A stretch of 64,000 nt of DNA from Strongylocentrotus droebachiensis (taxonomy: Eukaryota > Echinodermata > Echinoidea > Camarodonta > Strongylocentrotidae), in the NCBI GenBank assembly GCA_035222895.1, contig JAVYIG010000167.1, positions 414,501 through 478,500 on the forward strand. Direction: 5' to 3'. Below the pieces are notes generated by a model. The model was not told the DNA's origin. It searched no databases and saw nothing but the letters and a program-made list of their open reading frames with translations. The translations under genes were made by a program, and so were the position numbers. Shown here piece after piece: positions 37,001 to 43,669 of this stretch (its first letter is position 1; each line of letters opens with the position of its first letter).

Positions 37001-40000
37001 CCCCCCCCCCCCACTCTTGCGCGAAGCGCGGAAGCTTTTACGTTTCATTAAATCATTCGAAAGAAGACGATTCGTTATACCGTTCTCGAAAATAATCCTC
37101 GTCGGAATTAGTTCCCCCTATATCCCGCGCGAAGCTAGGAAGGTAACATTAAATCACTAAAGATTCGTATTACCGTTCTCGCCTCTGAATCCTCGTCTGA
37201 ATTCAGGTTCCGCCCCCCCCCCCCTCCCGCGCTTCGCGCGGAAGCTTTGACGTTTCACAAGAAAATGTTATGATTTATTAAATTATTACGATTCTTTGGA
37301 GAGCGCTCGACTCTTAATCCTCGTCTGAATTCAGGTCCCCCCTCCCTTTCGCGCGAAGCGCGGAAGCTTTTACGTTTCATTAAATCATTCGAAAGAAGAC
37401 GATTCGTTGTACAGTTCTCGACTCTTAATCCTCGTCCGAATTCAGGTCCCCCCCCCCCTTCCCGCGCGAAGCGCGGAAGCTTTTACATTTCATTAAATCA
37501 TTCGAAAGAAGACGATTCGTTGTACCGTTCTCGACTCCTAATCCTCGTCTGAATTCAGCCCCCCCCCCCCTCCTCCCGCGCGAAGCGCGGAAGCTTTTAC
37601 GTTTCATTAAATCATTCGAAAGATGCGATTCGTTCTACAGTTCTCGACTCTTAATCCTCGTCCGAATTCAGGTCCCCCCTCCCCCCTTCCTGCGCGAAGC
37701 GCGGAAATTTTAAGTTTCATAAGATTATGAGAGAAAGAAGACGATTGGCTGTACAGTTCTCGACTCTTAATACTCGTCTGAATTCAGTTCCCCCCCCCCC
37801 TCCCGAGCTAAGCGCGGAAGCTTTTACGTTTCATTAAATCATTAAAGATTCGTATTACCGTTCTCGCCTCTGAATTCAGGTTCCCCACTCCCGCGCTTCG
37901 CGCGGAAGCTTTGACGTTTCATAAGATTATGAGAGAAAGAAGACGATTCGCTGTACTGTTCTCGATTCTTAATCCTTGTCTGAATTCAGTTCCCCCCCTC
38001 CCCTCCTGAGCGAAGCTTTGACGTTTCATTAAATTATTAGAGAAAGAAGACGATGCGTTGTACCGTTCTCTATACTCTTAATCCTTTTTTCAAAGGTGTT
38101 TTTTGTCTGCTCCTTTTTCTTCCTACGTCCTCTTCCGATTTGGGGGTTCGCCCCCCCCCCCCCCCCCCCCTGGCTACGTGCCTGCGGTCAGATTTTTGAT
38201 ACATTGTCCGACCCCGCAAGCTCAGGGGTTTAAGACAATAAATTGCGGTCAGATAAGCATTCAGGGGCCCGCCTTAGGGCCCCTGGTGGGGTCGAGGCGG
38301 CTAAGCCGGCCCTGAAAGCTCAGGGGTTTTAGGCGTTTATTTAAGGTCAGATGAGCATTTTTTGTTTATACCTTATTATTTTATGACACTGGCAGGTCAC
38401 TATTTGGCGTGGGTTCCAGGGGGCGGAGCCCCAAAAAATCAGGGGTTTTAGGCATTAAATTACCGTCAGATGAGCATCTAAGGGCCCGCCGTAGGGTCCT
38501 AGGTGGAATCCAGGGGCAGAGCCCCCGGGAGCTTAGGGGTTTTAGGGTTTTAATCACGGTCAGATGAGCATATTTAGATGCCTCATTAATTGTTAACACT
38601 GGCAGTAAACTATTCTTTCTTTCTTGCTCTCATTCTATTTTATTTCTCTTTAATATACTTTTTCAAAAAAGTGGGGGGGGGGGGGGGGAGGGAGCTCGAG
38701 GCTCCCGATCCCCGCCCCACCTCGGGCCTGACATGTAGGAATCTCAAGAATCATATTTCTTGCCTGGCTGTAAATTTAGTAATTTGTCATTCTCCAACAA
38801 ACACATACAAACGTATTTACTAAAAAGTGAGGAAAAATCTCGGAAATTATGTCATTTCTTTCCCTTTCCTTCCTTCTCTCTTATTTTTTTGATTGGGGGG
38901 GGGGGGGGGGTCAACAGCCTGGGAGTCAAGGCCCTTTCGGCCCCCCGATCTCCTTCTTCTCCCTTTTCTTTTTTTCTTCCTCTTCTTTCTTTCCCTTCTC
39001 TCCTCTTTCCCTTTCCCTTCTTTTCCTTTCTTCTCTCTTTTTTTTTTTTTTTTTTTTTTGCGGGGGGGGGGGGGGGGCCAAGGCCCGCTCGGCCCCCCCC
39101 CCCCTGGATCCGCGCCTGATAGGATGTATCTTCTCGTAGATCAAGTGACCAAATCGACCAACGTTCTTCGAGCTGTCAAGGTCCTTTCAGAGCTACCGGA
39201 TCAACCAAATGTTGTCACGTGCCTCGGATATTGTCAAGAACAAGGTAAAAACACCTCCTCCCGCAATTACAAAGGTTTTTTTGTTGGTCTTTTGGTCTTC
39301 TTATACAATACATATTAATGTGAACATGAGCATTTTCCTCCTAAATATTTGTAACGACCTTTGCAAAAGTCACTATAGCTCACCTAGAGGTGCGTAACAT
39401 TTTGAGTAATTCTCGCGATCAGTGTAAGAGTTACACAACAGTCCATTATAATTCATGATTGATGTAGAGGATTTTCCTTCACTATAATATGATGTCTAAT
39501 GAAACATAATATTGAATATCAGTTTCATACGTTATTGTTTTCAATTAACGAATTGCCCATGATGCAGGGAGCATTCTGTATGAGTTCCTCTCTGGGGGTA
39601 CCCTACTCACCCATCTACAGACCACAGGGGTGCAGTCCCAACCCACATACGGCAATCTCAAGCCAAAGAGCGTTCGTGTCGATGAAGGTAGTCTACTCAA
39701 CCTGGCTTGGCAAACTGCAAAAGGGATGCAGTATCTTGCATCAAAGAAGGTAACCATATTTCATGACTTGAAATAGAAGAGAATTAACAAAGGAAAAAGG
39801 GGGAAGTGAGGGGGAGAGGACAAAGGGGATACGAGAAGGATGAGAATTACAAAAATGGAAGAAGGAAGTGGAAGAATGGGAGTGGAGTAAGCCAGTATGG
39901 TATGAGGGTGGTTATGATGATCAAAGGTGTATAAATAACATCCAAATTGTATAAATGTGGATTTTATTCATTTATTTACTTATTATTGTTAGAATTATGT

Positions 40001-42353
40001 TTACTATTTCTATTTTTTGTTTACAAAGATCATCCATGGAACTCTCTGCGCTCACAATGTGTTACTAGCAGATAGAAAGCAATGCAAGCTATCAGATTAT
40101 GGACTATCTTCATCACTATTTAGCGATAGAGGTGTGAGTATTATTATCTTTATTTAATGATGTTTCATCAGCATAGATCATTTAATTATTATAACCGTCA
40201 TGGCATATGGATACACCCTGATTATTAGTAATTTTATTGACCGTGGTGTTTGTTTGAAGTATGAAGTGTTTGAAGTATTTTCAAATCTGCTTGTAAATTG
40301 TTAACAATTGAGCCATTGTCTGATAATAACGATTTGTTTTAAACCATGAATAAATGATTATAAAATCTAACTGAAAATTTAACACGCTTTTAAACCTTCT
40401 GTATACTTTCCAACATCTCAGAAACCAACAAGATGGAGTTCGCCTGAAACCATGGATACTGGTGACCAATCAACAGAAGGAGATAGCTGGTCTTTTGGTA
40501 TCGTCTTGTGGGAAATTGTGACATTAGGTGAAAAAATAAAGTTGATATCACAAGCAATTTTTCGTTCCATCTTAAAGCCCCTGAAATTATCATATAATGA
40601 TAATAATAATGATGATAAATAATAGTAGTGACAATAATTATGTTTACATAGAAATCCTTATGAGCCTTACGGTTTCTCTTCCTGAGGGCCTTGCCATTAT
40701 TACTACCCTAGCAATATTATAGCCAGGTGACTGGAGTGTGTGGAGTGTGTGGAGAGTGGGGTGGGTCAAATATGTATTGATGTCTCACCAAAGGACGTTG
40801 ATTCCAGGCTTGGATTTGAAACCTCAACCCTTGGAGTGAGAGTCAAGAAAATGAGCCACTTTACAGCGTTTCCTCCACTCCACGTGGATCATATGGTGTT
40901 ATTAAGTAAAGTGAAATAAATCATTGCACTTAAATAATCGAAATATACCATGACTAATACTTGTTTGATGCATTTTAGAGTCAAGGAATTCAAGCCACTT
41001 ATTCCACTCTTCATGACCAATCGATAGTATTAGCGATTTTTAATTTACTGCATTATTCGTATTCAAACACATGTCCCAGATATGAATAACATTTAGCCTA
41101 ACAATTTTCACTTAATTCCGCTTGTACTATCAAGAGTTGAGGAAAATTGTATATACATTATATGATGAATATATTTTTTCTCCATAGCTTTACATGTTAC
41201 TTATTCGTATATTGGAAACAAATGTTGTAATGTTATATTTCTTTGATTCTTAAAGGTGCGAGGCCATACCCTAAAATGACATTTGACACTGTCCAAAATG
41301 AGGTAGCCAATGGTTACCAGATGCCACGCCCTCGCCATTGTGGACAAGAAGTGTAAATAATACTCTTTTTAGCAGTCTTTACTTTCTCTAATACGGATTG
41401 TTTTGTTAATGTCATAATTTACCTGACCTACTCGATGCTCTAATCAGTTGTTAGATTTCATAATGATGTTGATTATCATATGCGGATATGTTTCACAACA
41501 ATAAGTTTCATGATGGAACCTGATTCTAATATCTTTCTTTGAATCTGAATCTGAAAATAATACGTCTCAACACTCCCGTTAGAGTAAAACGACTCGGAGT
41601 ACATGGAGTGGGTTCGCACATAAAATAATGAAATAGTGCTAACGAAACTGCTGTTGCATACGAATTTTGAATTTGTCTTTGTATTAGATTTATTTATGTA
41701 GTTCTATCAGATTTATTTTAGATAAGGATCGTCTCTTTCGTATCTTTCAGGTATACGGTCATGTCTGGTTGTTGGGAGAAGGAAGCTACAAATCGCAGTA
41801 ACTTTGATCAGATCCTCAAGAGTTTGGAAAGGATTCTAGAAAAGACTCATGTAAGATGGACTCAAATTACTTTCTTCTAGCATGTCTAATGCAGAATTAA
41901 GTTTCCTTATTACATATCAATGCTATAATTACGCTATTAATTTCAATTTAACAAGTATTTTGAAAAAAGACCTTAATCCTATACCAATAGTGATATTTGA
42001 AGCTTCTTTTCCTTAGGTAATGATTTATTACGTCAATTACTTTATTCATTATATCCTTCACATTCATTTTCGTGTGTTTCGTATTTATCTATAATTTTTG
42101 TTTTAAAGCCTACATGTACAATACTTTTTTTCTTCATATTTTCTTTTATTCAATAGTATTATGAAGAAGAAAAACAAAATCCCATTTGGAAAATTATTTT
42201 CTTATCTTTCATCATAAAAACTCCAATGTGAGTATCCTAACCAAATGATTATCGTTGCTTCTTCTTTTCCCTCTTTTCTTTTAATTCACACAGAATTATC
42301 TGTCTCTCAATGACTTGGATGAAGGACTGTATGCGTCTGCATTGGACATGTGA
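15957..42353 (+). CDS. Copy 2: complete Ig-domain FGFR-like receptor pseudokinase, 17 exons, 723 aa
   Basis: Spliced exons total 2172 bp with compatible phases at all 16 junctions. Order: signal peptide (1 to about 20); Ig1 (20-125; Cys43, Trp54, Cys108 in GEYLC); Ig2 (126-225; Cys148, Trp161, Cys204); Ig3 (226-311; Cys248, Cys293, no Trp); Pro/Thr/Ser stalk (312-333); membrane exon (334-381); juxtamembrane (382-415); kinase domain (about 430-704); tail (705-723). Kinase motifs place it near FGFR/VEGFR/PDGFR: IGRGDFGGVWKG loop, YLASKK before the catalytic loop, SFGIVLWEIVTLG, PYP, and NYLSL in the tail like FGFR EYLDL. The beta-3 Lys is Arg469, HRD reads HGT (Thr573) and DFG reads DYG (591-593), so catalysis is probably lost. 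Expression is not shown by DNA alone, and an hAT-like insertion sits 21 bp before exon 11. Confidence 0.85.
16108..16322. mobile_element. Poly-G/poly-C bounded MITE
   Basis: The left end GTAGCGTACTCACGATTTT and the right end TGCGTACGTGCCTG bracket G- and C-runs. CGCAACGACTCGG and CACTGAATAAGCGG recur at 43496-43530, so this is a second copy of that family. No clear target duplication was found. Confidence 0.5.
17331..17648 (+). CDS. Copy 2 exon 2: Ig domain 1
   Basis: A 318 bp phase 1-1 exon (TTGCAG acceptor, G|GTAAGA donor). It encodes an Ig domain with Cys in DVSLVC, Trp in FTW and the D/E-x-G-x-Y-x-C signature as EEEGEYLC. The 65-residue Cys spacing suits a V/I-type fold. It is strongly similar to the copy 3 exon at 55234-55548. 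Confidence 0.9.
17675..18306. mobile_element. TIR MITE (AAGGCCCGGTCACACAGCC ends), about 630 bp
   Basis: AAGGCCCGGTCACACAGCC at 17675 faces GGCTGTGTGACCGGGCCTT at 18285-18304. The interior is CG-rich with repeated CGCGGTA and CGCGAT. TTA-like flanks suggest a TTAA-targeting type, but this is uncertain. It sits in copy 2 intron 2, 27 bp after the Ig1 donor, and is absent from copy 3. Confidence 0.75.
18946..19245 (+). CDS. Copy 2 exon 3: Ig domain 2
   Basis: A 300 bp phase 1-1 exon. ATCDALGSKP and TITWVLDG followed by TLVCEIGGHQAPGL resemble the C2-type Ig domains of the nectin/nephrin/CD80 group. The acceptor is an unusual AAAAAAAG directly after a TTTTCCTGG tract, but the same arrangement occurs in copy 3. 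A frame open 48 bp further upstream is probably intron. Confidence 0.85.
19643..19856. repeat. Long palindrome (arms about 90 bp)
   Basis: ATGACTGACAAAGAAAGCGG on the left faces CCGCTTTCTTTGTCAGTCAT on the right. The arms continue through CAGTTCCTCAGGTAGA and GTGAAGGG. The loop is about 30 bp. It is a fold-back element in an intron of copy 2. Confidence 0.85.
19998..20358. mobile_element. Poly-G bounded repeat with two tandem units
   Basis: GGGGCGGATCTA at the left faces TATATCCGCCCCC at the right. Inside, GAGCATCGTCCACGAG and TGATGTTTT.CTTGCATCT repeat twice about 120 bp apart. Confidence 0.5.
20426..20662 (-). CDS. Unrecognised 78-codon ORF, possible exon or element fragment
   Basis: On the minus strand an ATG-started frame of 78 codons has mixed amino-acid composition (for example RKGVHAEAQYLLELETIAQR and a C-x-x-C motif RCEKCESS), unlike the low-complexity frames around it. 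I do not recognise it. It lies antisense in an intron of copy 2 beside repeats, so a fragment of a mobile-element gene is the simplest guess. Confidence 0.25.
   Translation of the reverse strand: MKWNLDGTFSPISMSITDKYNGSSQCMQLVRPSAMLYCAGRKGVHAEAQYLLELETIAQRLKHGKVFRCEKCESSEIW
21363..21620 (+). CDS. Copy 2 exon 4: Ig domain 3
   Basis: A 258 bp phase 1-1 exon after CTCTTCCAG and before A|GTAAGT. It has paired Cys in LTVLC and EFTCEGSNYLG, a typical Ig ending before a stalk; the core Trp is replaced (FYIY). Copy 3 has the same exon at 57408-57671. Confidence 0.85.
21845..22175. repeat. Minisatellite of TATTATGAATAGCGACCCT units
   Basis: About ten degenerate units of roughly 25-35 bp, with ATTATGAATAGCGACCCTC the common core, in copy 2 intron 4. 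Confidence 0.8.
22660..24345. repeat. Degenerate AAAGGGGCACTTAT minisatellite
   Basis: AAAAGGGGCACTTATCAGAA-like units of about 25-32 bp repeat dozens of times. They are interrupted by the MITE at 22883-23414 and by a SINE/LINE tail at about 23860-23930. Short frames through it come from the repeat. Confidence 0.85.
22883..23414. mobile_element. TA-flanked TIR MITE (Tc1/mariner-like ends) with SINE-like core
   Basis: CACTGTTGGTCATAATGGTG at the left faces CACCATTATGACCAACAGTG at the right, each bordered by TA. The 532 bp element has lost most of its right arm relative to 45553-46486. It interrupts the minisatellite, so it arrived later. Confidence 0.8.
24430..24714 (+). mobile_element. 3' end of a LINE reverse transcriptase ORF
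   Basis: YNLNRNELPNVFVF and, one frame later (24502-24714), YPTRSAGLFHLPKTRN, KLWNSLSDPVK and FKKNLIPKYM match the usual C-terminus of CR1/RTE-type reverse transcriptase ORFs (R-x-x-x-F-P..R...WN-x-LP..FK). It is a decayed fragment with a frameshift near 24510. Confidence 0.6.
24745..24830. repeat. CA/CT microsatellite
   Basis: CACACA with CATA/CACG variants passing into CTCTCT. Confidence 0.9.
24830..27380. other. Copy 2 intron 4, no gene recognised
   Basis: AT-rich non-coding sequence with TGTC/TCGT-rich stretches near 24870-24990. It has no convincing reading frame or splice-bounded exon. The intron is 8.7 kb here against 1.8 kb in copy 3, so most of it is inserted sequence. Confidence 0.5.
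27446..28787. mobile_element. hAT-like element nested in 27385-29385
   Basis: CAGGCGCGCCGGAAG at the left faces CTTCCGGCGCCTATG at the right. GCTCCGGC (27438-27445) and GCTCCGGG (28788-28795) form an 8 bp target duplication with one mismatch. The interior holds G/C runs and the roughly 105 bp tandem units at 27650-28050, but no transposase. Confidence 0.65.
27650..28050. repeat. Tandem units with GGGGGCAGAGCCCCC hairpin, about 105 bp
   Basis: Each unit has a GGGGGC-GAGCCCCC hairpin, AAGCTC.GGGGTTTTAGG, TTTAATTACGGTCAGATGAGCAT and CAGGGGCC. Related units occur at 38210-38580 inside another hAT-like element. Confidence 0.8.
29748..29907. repeat. Palindrome upstream of the copy 2 stalk exon
   Basis: GGGACTTTTGGATTTACACG and ACGAGAACGTGGACCGCC are mirrored on the right by GGCAGTCCACGCTCTCGTCG and TGTAAATCTACAAGTCCC. 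It occupies the same place as the copy 3 palindrome (59196-59334), sharing flanking GGGTACACAATA. Confidence 0.85.
30019..30216. repeat. Insertion present in copy 2 and absent from copy 3
   Basis: Copy 3 reads GTGCATGTG-CCATACAAAT without a break at 59436-59452. Copy 2 has about 200 bp here that begins CCCCGGACCCCACT and ends AGTGGGGGGG, an inverted-end non-autonomous insert. Confidence 0.55.
30296..30322 (+). CDS. Copy 2 exon 5: 27 bp stalk mini-exon
   Basis: The exon lies between TGAACAG and G|GTATGT and reads PTYPPLTT in phase 1. The copy 3 counterpart at 59514-59540 has the same length and flanks, and both introns are homologous, which supports so small an exon. Confidence 0.65.
30323..31775. 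other. Copy 2 intron 5, homologous to 59541-60973
   Basis: Much of the intron aligns with copy 3 (for example GTGTCAGCATTT.CT and CTCCCACTAT). It has no additional exon that I can support. Confidence 0.5.
31776..31814 (+). CDS. Copy 2 exon 6: 39 bp Ser/Thr stalk mini-exon
   Basis: It reads EPIRTEGTSTSSSG in phase 1 before G|GTGAGG. The acceptor used in copy 3 (TTTAAG|CT) is mutated to TATATG|CT here. The next AG (ATACTAG, 31774-31775) gives an in-frame exon 15 bases shorter than copy 3's. Confidence 0.55.
32400..32790. pseudogene. Broken counterpart of the open frame at 63719-63910
   Basis: GTGAGGCATCAT onward aligns with the copy 3 intron. Here the frame has stops (TAA after ATGAAT, and TAA after TCTGAA), so it is not coding. 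Kept for comparison with copy 3. Confidence 0.35.
33000..33620. repeat. Telomere-like degenerate tandem repeat (TTAGGG-rich)
   Basis: About 10-12 units of 50-65 bp carry GGGTTAGGGTTGCGATTGGG, TTTACGGTTAGG and TTTAGAGTAAGGG, with scattered GGGTTAGGGTTAGGG. It lies in copy 2 intron 6, just before the membrane exon. The Arg/Val-rich frame is an artefact. Confidence 0.85.
33802..33945 (+). CDS. Copy 2 exon 7: membrane-span exon
   Basis: A 144 bp phase 1-1 exon encoding EPTPCTCVPSGLSSG, a hydrophobic helix (about residues 352-374) and the stop-transfer RRHETRP. It is nearly identical to 4835-4978. The preceding 60 bp of intron are also conserved between the copies. Confidence 0.85.
34421..34451 (+). 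CDS. Copy 2 exon 8: juxtamembrane exon 1
   Basis: A 31 bp exon after TTCTTACAG, donor G|GTTAGT, phase 1 to phase 2, reading GFEESQKSVSR. The donor is slightly weaker than the GTAAGT of copy 1. Confidence 0.75.
34853..35124. repeat. Fold-back element before copy 2 exon 9
   Basis: AACCCGGTTCGAGTTGG, ATATGGCGACTACTGC and GAACAGAACAAAGGAATATA on the left are mirrored on the right (TATATTCCTTTGTTCTGTTC, GCAGTAGTCGCCATAT, CCAACTCGAACCGGG). The arms are about 110 bp. It lies in the same intron that carries a different fold-back in copy 1. Confidence 0.85.
35205..35275 (+). CDS. Copy 2 exon 9: juxtamembrane exon 2
   Basis: A 71 bp exon after TTTTTCCACAG and before G|GTGAGA. It reads EERHVSHEASDNMAYEMIQSGDK. 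The tyrosine in AYEMI fits a YxxI motif and is a possible phosphorylation or SH2 docking site; this is inference only. Confidence 0.75.
35821..35991 (+). CDS. Copy 2 exon 10: kinase N-lobe, glycine loop and beta-3
   Basis: A 171 bp phase 1-1 exon. It holds the glycine-rich loop IGRGDFGGVWKG (444-455) and beta-3 strand VDVAIRQI, where the ATP-anchoring Lys is Arg469. The exon is clearly kinase by sequence and splices in frame to 39140. Confidence 0.85.
36480..38095. repeat. Satellite of about 115 bp units inside the hAT-like element
   Basis: About 13 units run CCCGCGCGAAGCGCGGAAGC, TTTTACGTTTCATTAAATCA, GAAAGAAGACGATTCGTT, CCGTTCTCGACTC and AATCCTCGTCTGAATTCAG, each ending in a C-run. The GCGCGAAGCGCG core is a hairpin. 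Confidence 0.9.
38210..38580. repeat. GGGGCGGAGCCCC tandem units
   Basis: Three to four units with CAGGGGTTTTAGGC.TTTAATTA.GGTCAGATGAGCAT match those at 27650-28050, showing the two hAT-like elements are related. Confidence 0.75.
39140..39244 (+). CDS. Copy 2 exon 11: kinase alpha-C to beta-5
   Basis: A 105 bp phase 1-1 exon reading QVTKSTNVLRAVKVL then PNVVTCLGYC, matching the RTK stretch that ends NIINLLGAC in FGFRs. The acceptor TATCTTCTCGTAG|AT is chosen because an earlier AG at 39121-39122 would put a stop in frame. By my hand alignment the alpha-C Glu is also not conserved. The 3' end of the hAT-like element at 36363-39118 lies 21 bp upstream of the exon, so the natural branch-point region has been replaced. 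Confidence 0.75.
39568..39749 (+). CDS. Copy 2 exon 12: kinase hinge to alpha-E
   Basis: A 182 bp exon (ATGCAG acceptor, G|GTAACC donor), entering in phase 1 and leaving in phase 0. It reads SILYEFLSGGTLLTHLQ, a short kinase insert, then LAWQTAKGMQYLASKK, which matches the RTK alpha-E ending just before the catalytic loop. Confidence 0.85.
40029..40133 (+). CDS. Copy 2 exon 13: degenerate catalytic loop and DYG
   Basis: A 105 bp phase 0-0 exon. IIHGTLCAHNVLL (569-581) replaces the usual IHRDLAARNVLV, losing Arg and the catalytic Asp while keeping His571 and Asn578. LSDYGLSS replaces ADFGLA, keeping Asp591. The donor GGT|GTGAGT gives frame continuity with 40422. Confidence 0.85.
40422..40527 (+). 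CDS. Copy 2 exon 14: activation-segment end and alpha-F
   Basis: A 106 bp exon (CATCTCAG acceptor, G|GTGAAA donor), phase 0 to 1. It reads KPTRWSSPETM (SPE instead of APE) and GDSWSFGIVLWEIVTL (DSWSFG instead of DVWSFG). Confidence 0.85.
40775..40885 (-). mobile_element. tRNA-like SINE fragment
   Basis: The minus strand reads AGTGGCTCATTTTCTTGACT then CTCCAAGGGTTGAGGTTTCA and AATCC, with A-box-like and B-box-like motifs in the right order and spacing. It is degenerate and lies in copy 2 intron 14. Confidence 0.4.
41256..41352 (+). CDS. Copy 2 exon 15: kinase alpha-G region
   Basis: A 97 bp exon after TTCTTAAAG and before GT|GTAAAT, phase 1 to 2. It reads GARPYPKMTFDTVQNEV then GYQMPRP, typical of RTK C-lobes (G-x-x-PYP). 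Confidence 0.8.
41751..41850 (+). CDS. Copy 2 exon 16: kinase C-terminal helices
   Basis: A 100 bp exon after TATCTTTCAG and before T|GTAAGA, ending in phase 0. It reads YTVMSGCWEKEATNRSNF then LKSLERILEKTH, matching the RTK pattern MxxCWxxxPxxRPTF and the FGFR DLDRIL. Confidence 0.85.
42294..42353 (+). CDS. Copy 2 exon 17: C-terminal tail and stop
   Basis: A 60 bp exon after TTCACACAG reading NYLSLNDLDEGLYASALDM then TGA. The tail resembles the FGFR end that begins EYLDLSQPLEQ. It has two tyrosines, the first in a YxxL motif. No AATAAA was evident in the next few hundred bases. Confidence 0.8.
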   Translation, partial: NYLSLNDLDEGLYASALDM

Positions 42354-42535
42354 TATTAAGCCTTGTTCGGATGTGCAGCCATACTACAACGCGTCTACAT
42401 CTTGTACGCTGTACAATGGTTAGATCCGAGCTAACTGAACTACAGTAGCATTATATATGGGGCCTAACTTGTGTTAAATTTGGCTAAGAGTGATGAATCA
42501 GGCTATTGGAAAACATGTATCAAATATGCATTCAG

Positions 42536-42790
42536 TATATGAAGAGTTTAATTCCATAAGGAGCTAAATCCACTTTTGATGAAAATTGAGTTTTTGATAT
42601 CAGAACGTTGTTTACTTCAGTACCCATCTTTAAAAAAAAGAATTTACCTAAATTTTGGGAGCAATTATGAAAAAATGCACCTTCTAATATCACTTTTCTG
42701 TAGACGCCTGTACAAAATCTGGTAAACAAATGTGTTTTCCTCTCAAGTTACAAAAATGGATTTAGCTCCTTTTGGAATTAAACTCTTCAT
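42536..42790. mobile_element. TIR MITE just downstream of copy 2
   Basis: TATGAAGAGTTTAATTCCAT and AAGGAGCTAAATCCA at the left are mirrored by TGGATTTAGCTCCTTTTGGA and ATTAAACTCTTCATA at the right. A related end (GGATTTAGCTCCTTTTGG) lies at 4748-4765 before the copy 1 membrane exon. Confidence 0.75.
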
Positions 42791-43059
42791 ATGTCTTTTT
42801 TAAAATTATTCCTTTTTCAAGATCATTTTGTCGAAATTAGGAGAAGAAAACAAATGAAAGAAGTAATTTTTAAAATATCTAGCGGTGCAGCTTTTAACAA
42901 AAAAGTATGAAATTGTGAATGACAAGATATCCGGTGTGTACCAATAACCTCAAATATTCATCAGCACAATCTCATGATTTAACAATGTTAGTGTTATGTC
43001 ATAGAATTATTGTATGTAAATGACCACCTATTCCGTTTCTTCCTTCTTCTTTTTTTATC

Positions 43060-43265
43060 AGCTCCTCCTCTCACTCTCTCTTGCTTTTCCTCTGTGTCTC
43101 TATCTACATTTCTCTCCCCCTCTTTCGGTTAATCCATATTTCTCTCGCTCTCTCTCCCTCTTGTTCTCTCTGTCTCTCTGTCTCTCTCTGTTTCCCCCTT
43201 TTATCTTTCTCCCCTCTCTCTCTGTCAATCCATCTCTCTCTCTCCCTCTGGCTCTCTCTGTACCG
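43060..43265. repeat. TCTC-rich low-complexity tract
   Basis: About 200 bp of CTCTCT/TCTCCC. Frames through it are Ser/Leu/Pro artefacts. Confidence 0.95.
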
Positions 43266-43449
43266 TCATCTTTACATGTATAGCATATACTTCACATGTA
43301 ATACTAGACTCTCACGTGTGTATGACCCCAATGAGTTATATACAATTGCATACAGATTGTGTACTTGTATTTTTAAGATTCTACGTAGTGCTTTTTTTTT
43401 AAAATGTAGATACTTTTGTAAGAATATTGTACAATTCAGGACTTTTTCA

Positions 43450-43668
43450 AGGGGGGGGGGGGGGGGTTTAACATTTTAAATCGGGCCAAAAAAATCGCAA
43501 CGACTCAGCCGGCCGCTGAATAAGCGGGGAGGGGGGTCTCGAAATTTGAAAAATTGACATTTTACTCCGTTGGGGGTGGGGGGTAACGTCACCTTTTTTA
43601 GGTAAGCCATGGGAATAATTGTTTGTAATAACCCCCAACCCCCCCCCCCTTGCGTACGCGCCTTGCTG
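43450..43668. mobile_element. Second copy of the 16108-16322 MITE family
   Basis: Poly-G, TCGCAACGACTCAGCCGG, CGCTGAATAAGCGG and the TTGCGTACGCGCCTTG end parallel the element in copy 2 intron 1. Confidence 0.55.
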
Positions 43669-43669
43669 C

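Larger units (their letters stand above)
36363..39118. mobile_element. hAT-like element, 2756 bp, ending 21 bp before a kinase exon
   Basis: The ends are CAGGCGCGGATCCAGG and its exact complement CCTGGATCCGCGCCTG. They are flanked by a perfect 8 bp duplication, ATAGGATG (36355-36362 and 39119-39126). Both features fit an hAT-like insertion. The interior holds a satellite (36480-38095), GGGGCAGAGCCCC tandem units (38210-38580), poly-G and poly-C tracts, and no transposase. It lies in copy 2 intron 10. Confidence 0.8.

Noticed and set aside
36480..38095. CRISPR array
   Set aside because: Repeat units are about 115 bp, contiguous and degenerate, without distinct spacers, inside a eukaryotic transposon.
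38381..39318. Frames around the hAT element end, including one running into kinase exon 11
   Set aside because: Only the part from 39140 is kinase exon. The upstream Pro/Phe/Gly-rich frame lies in the transposon.
43020..43479. Coding region in the TCTC-rich tract
   Set aside because: Low-complexity Ser/Leu/Pro translation in the spacer downstream of copy 2.
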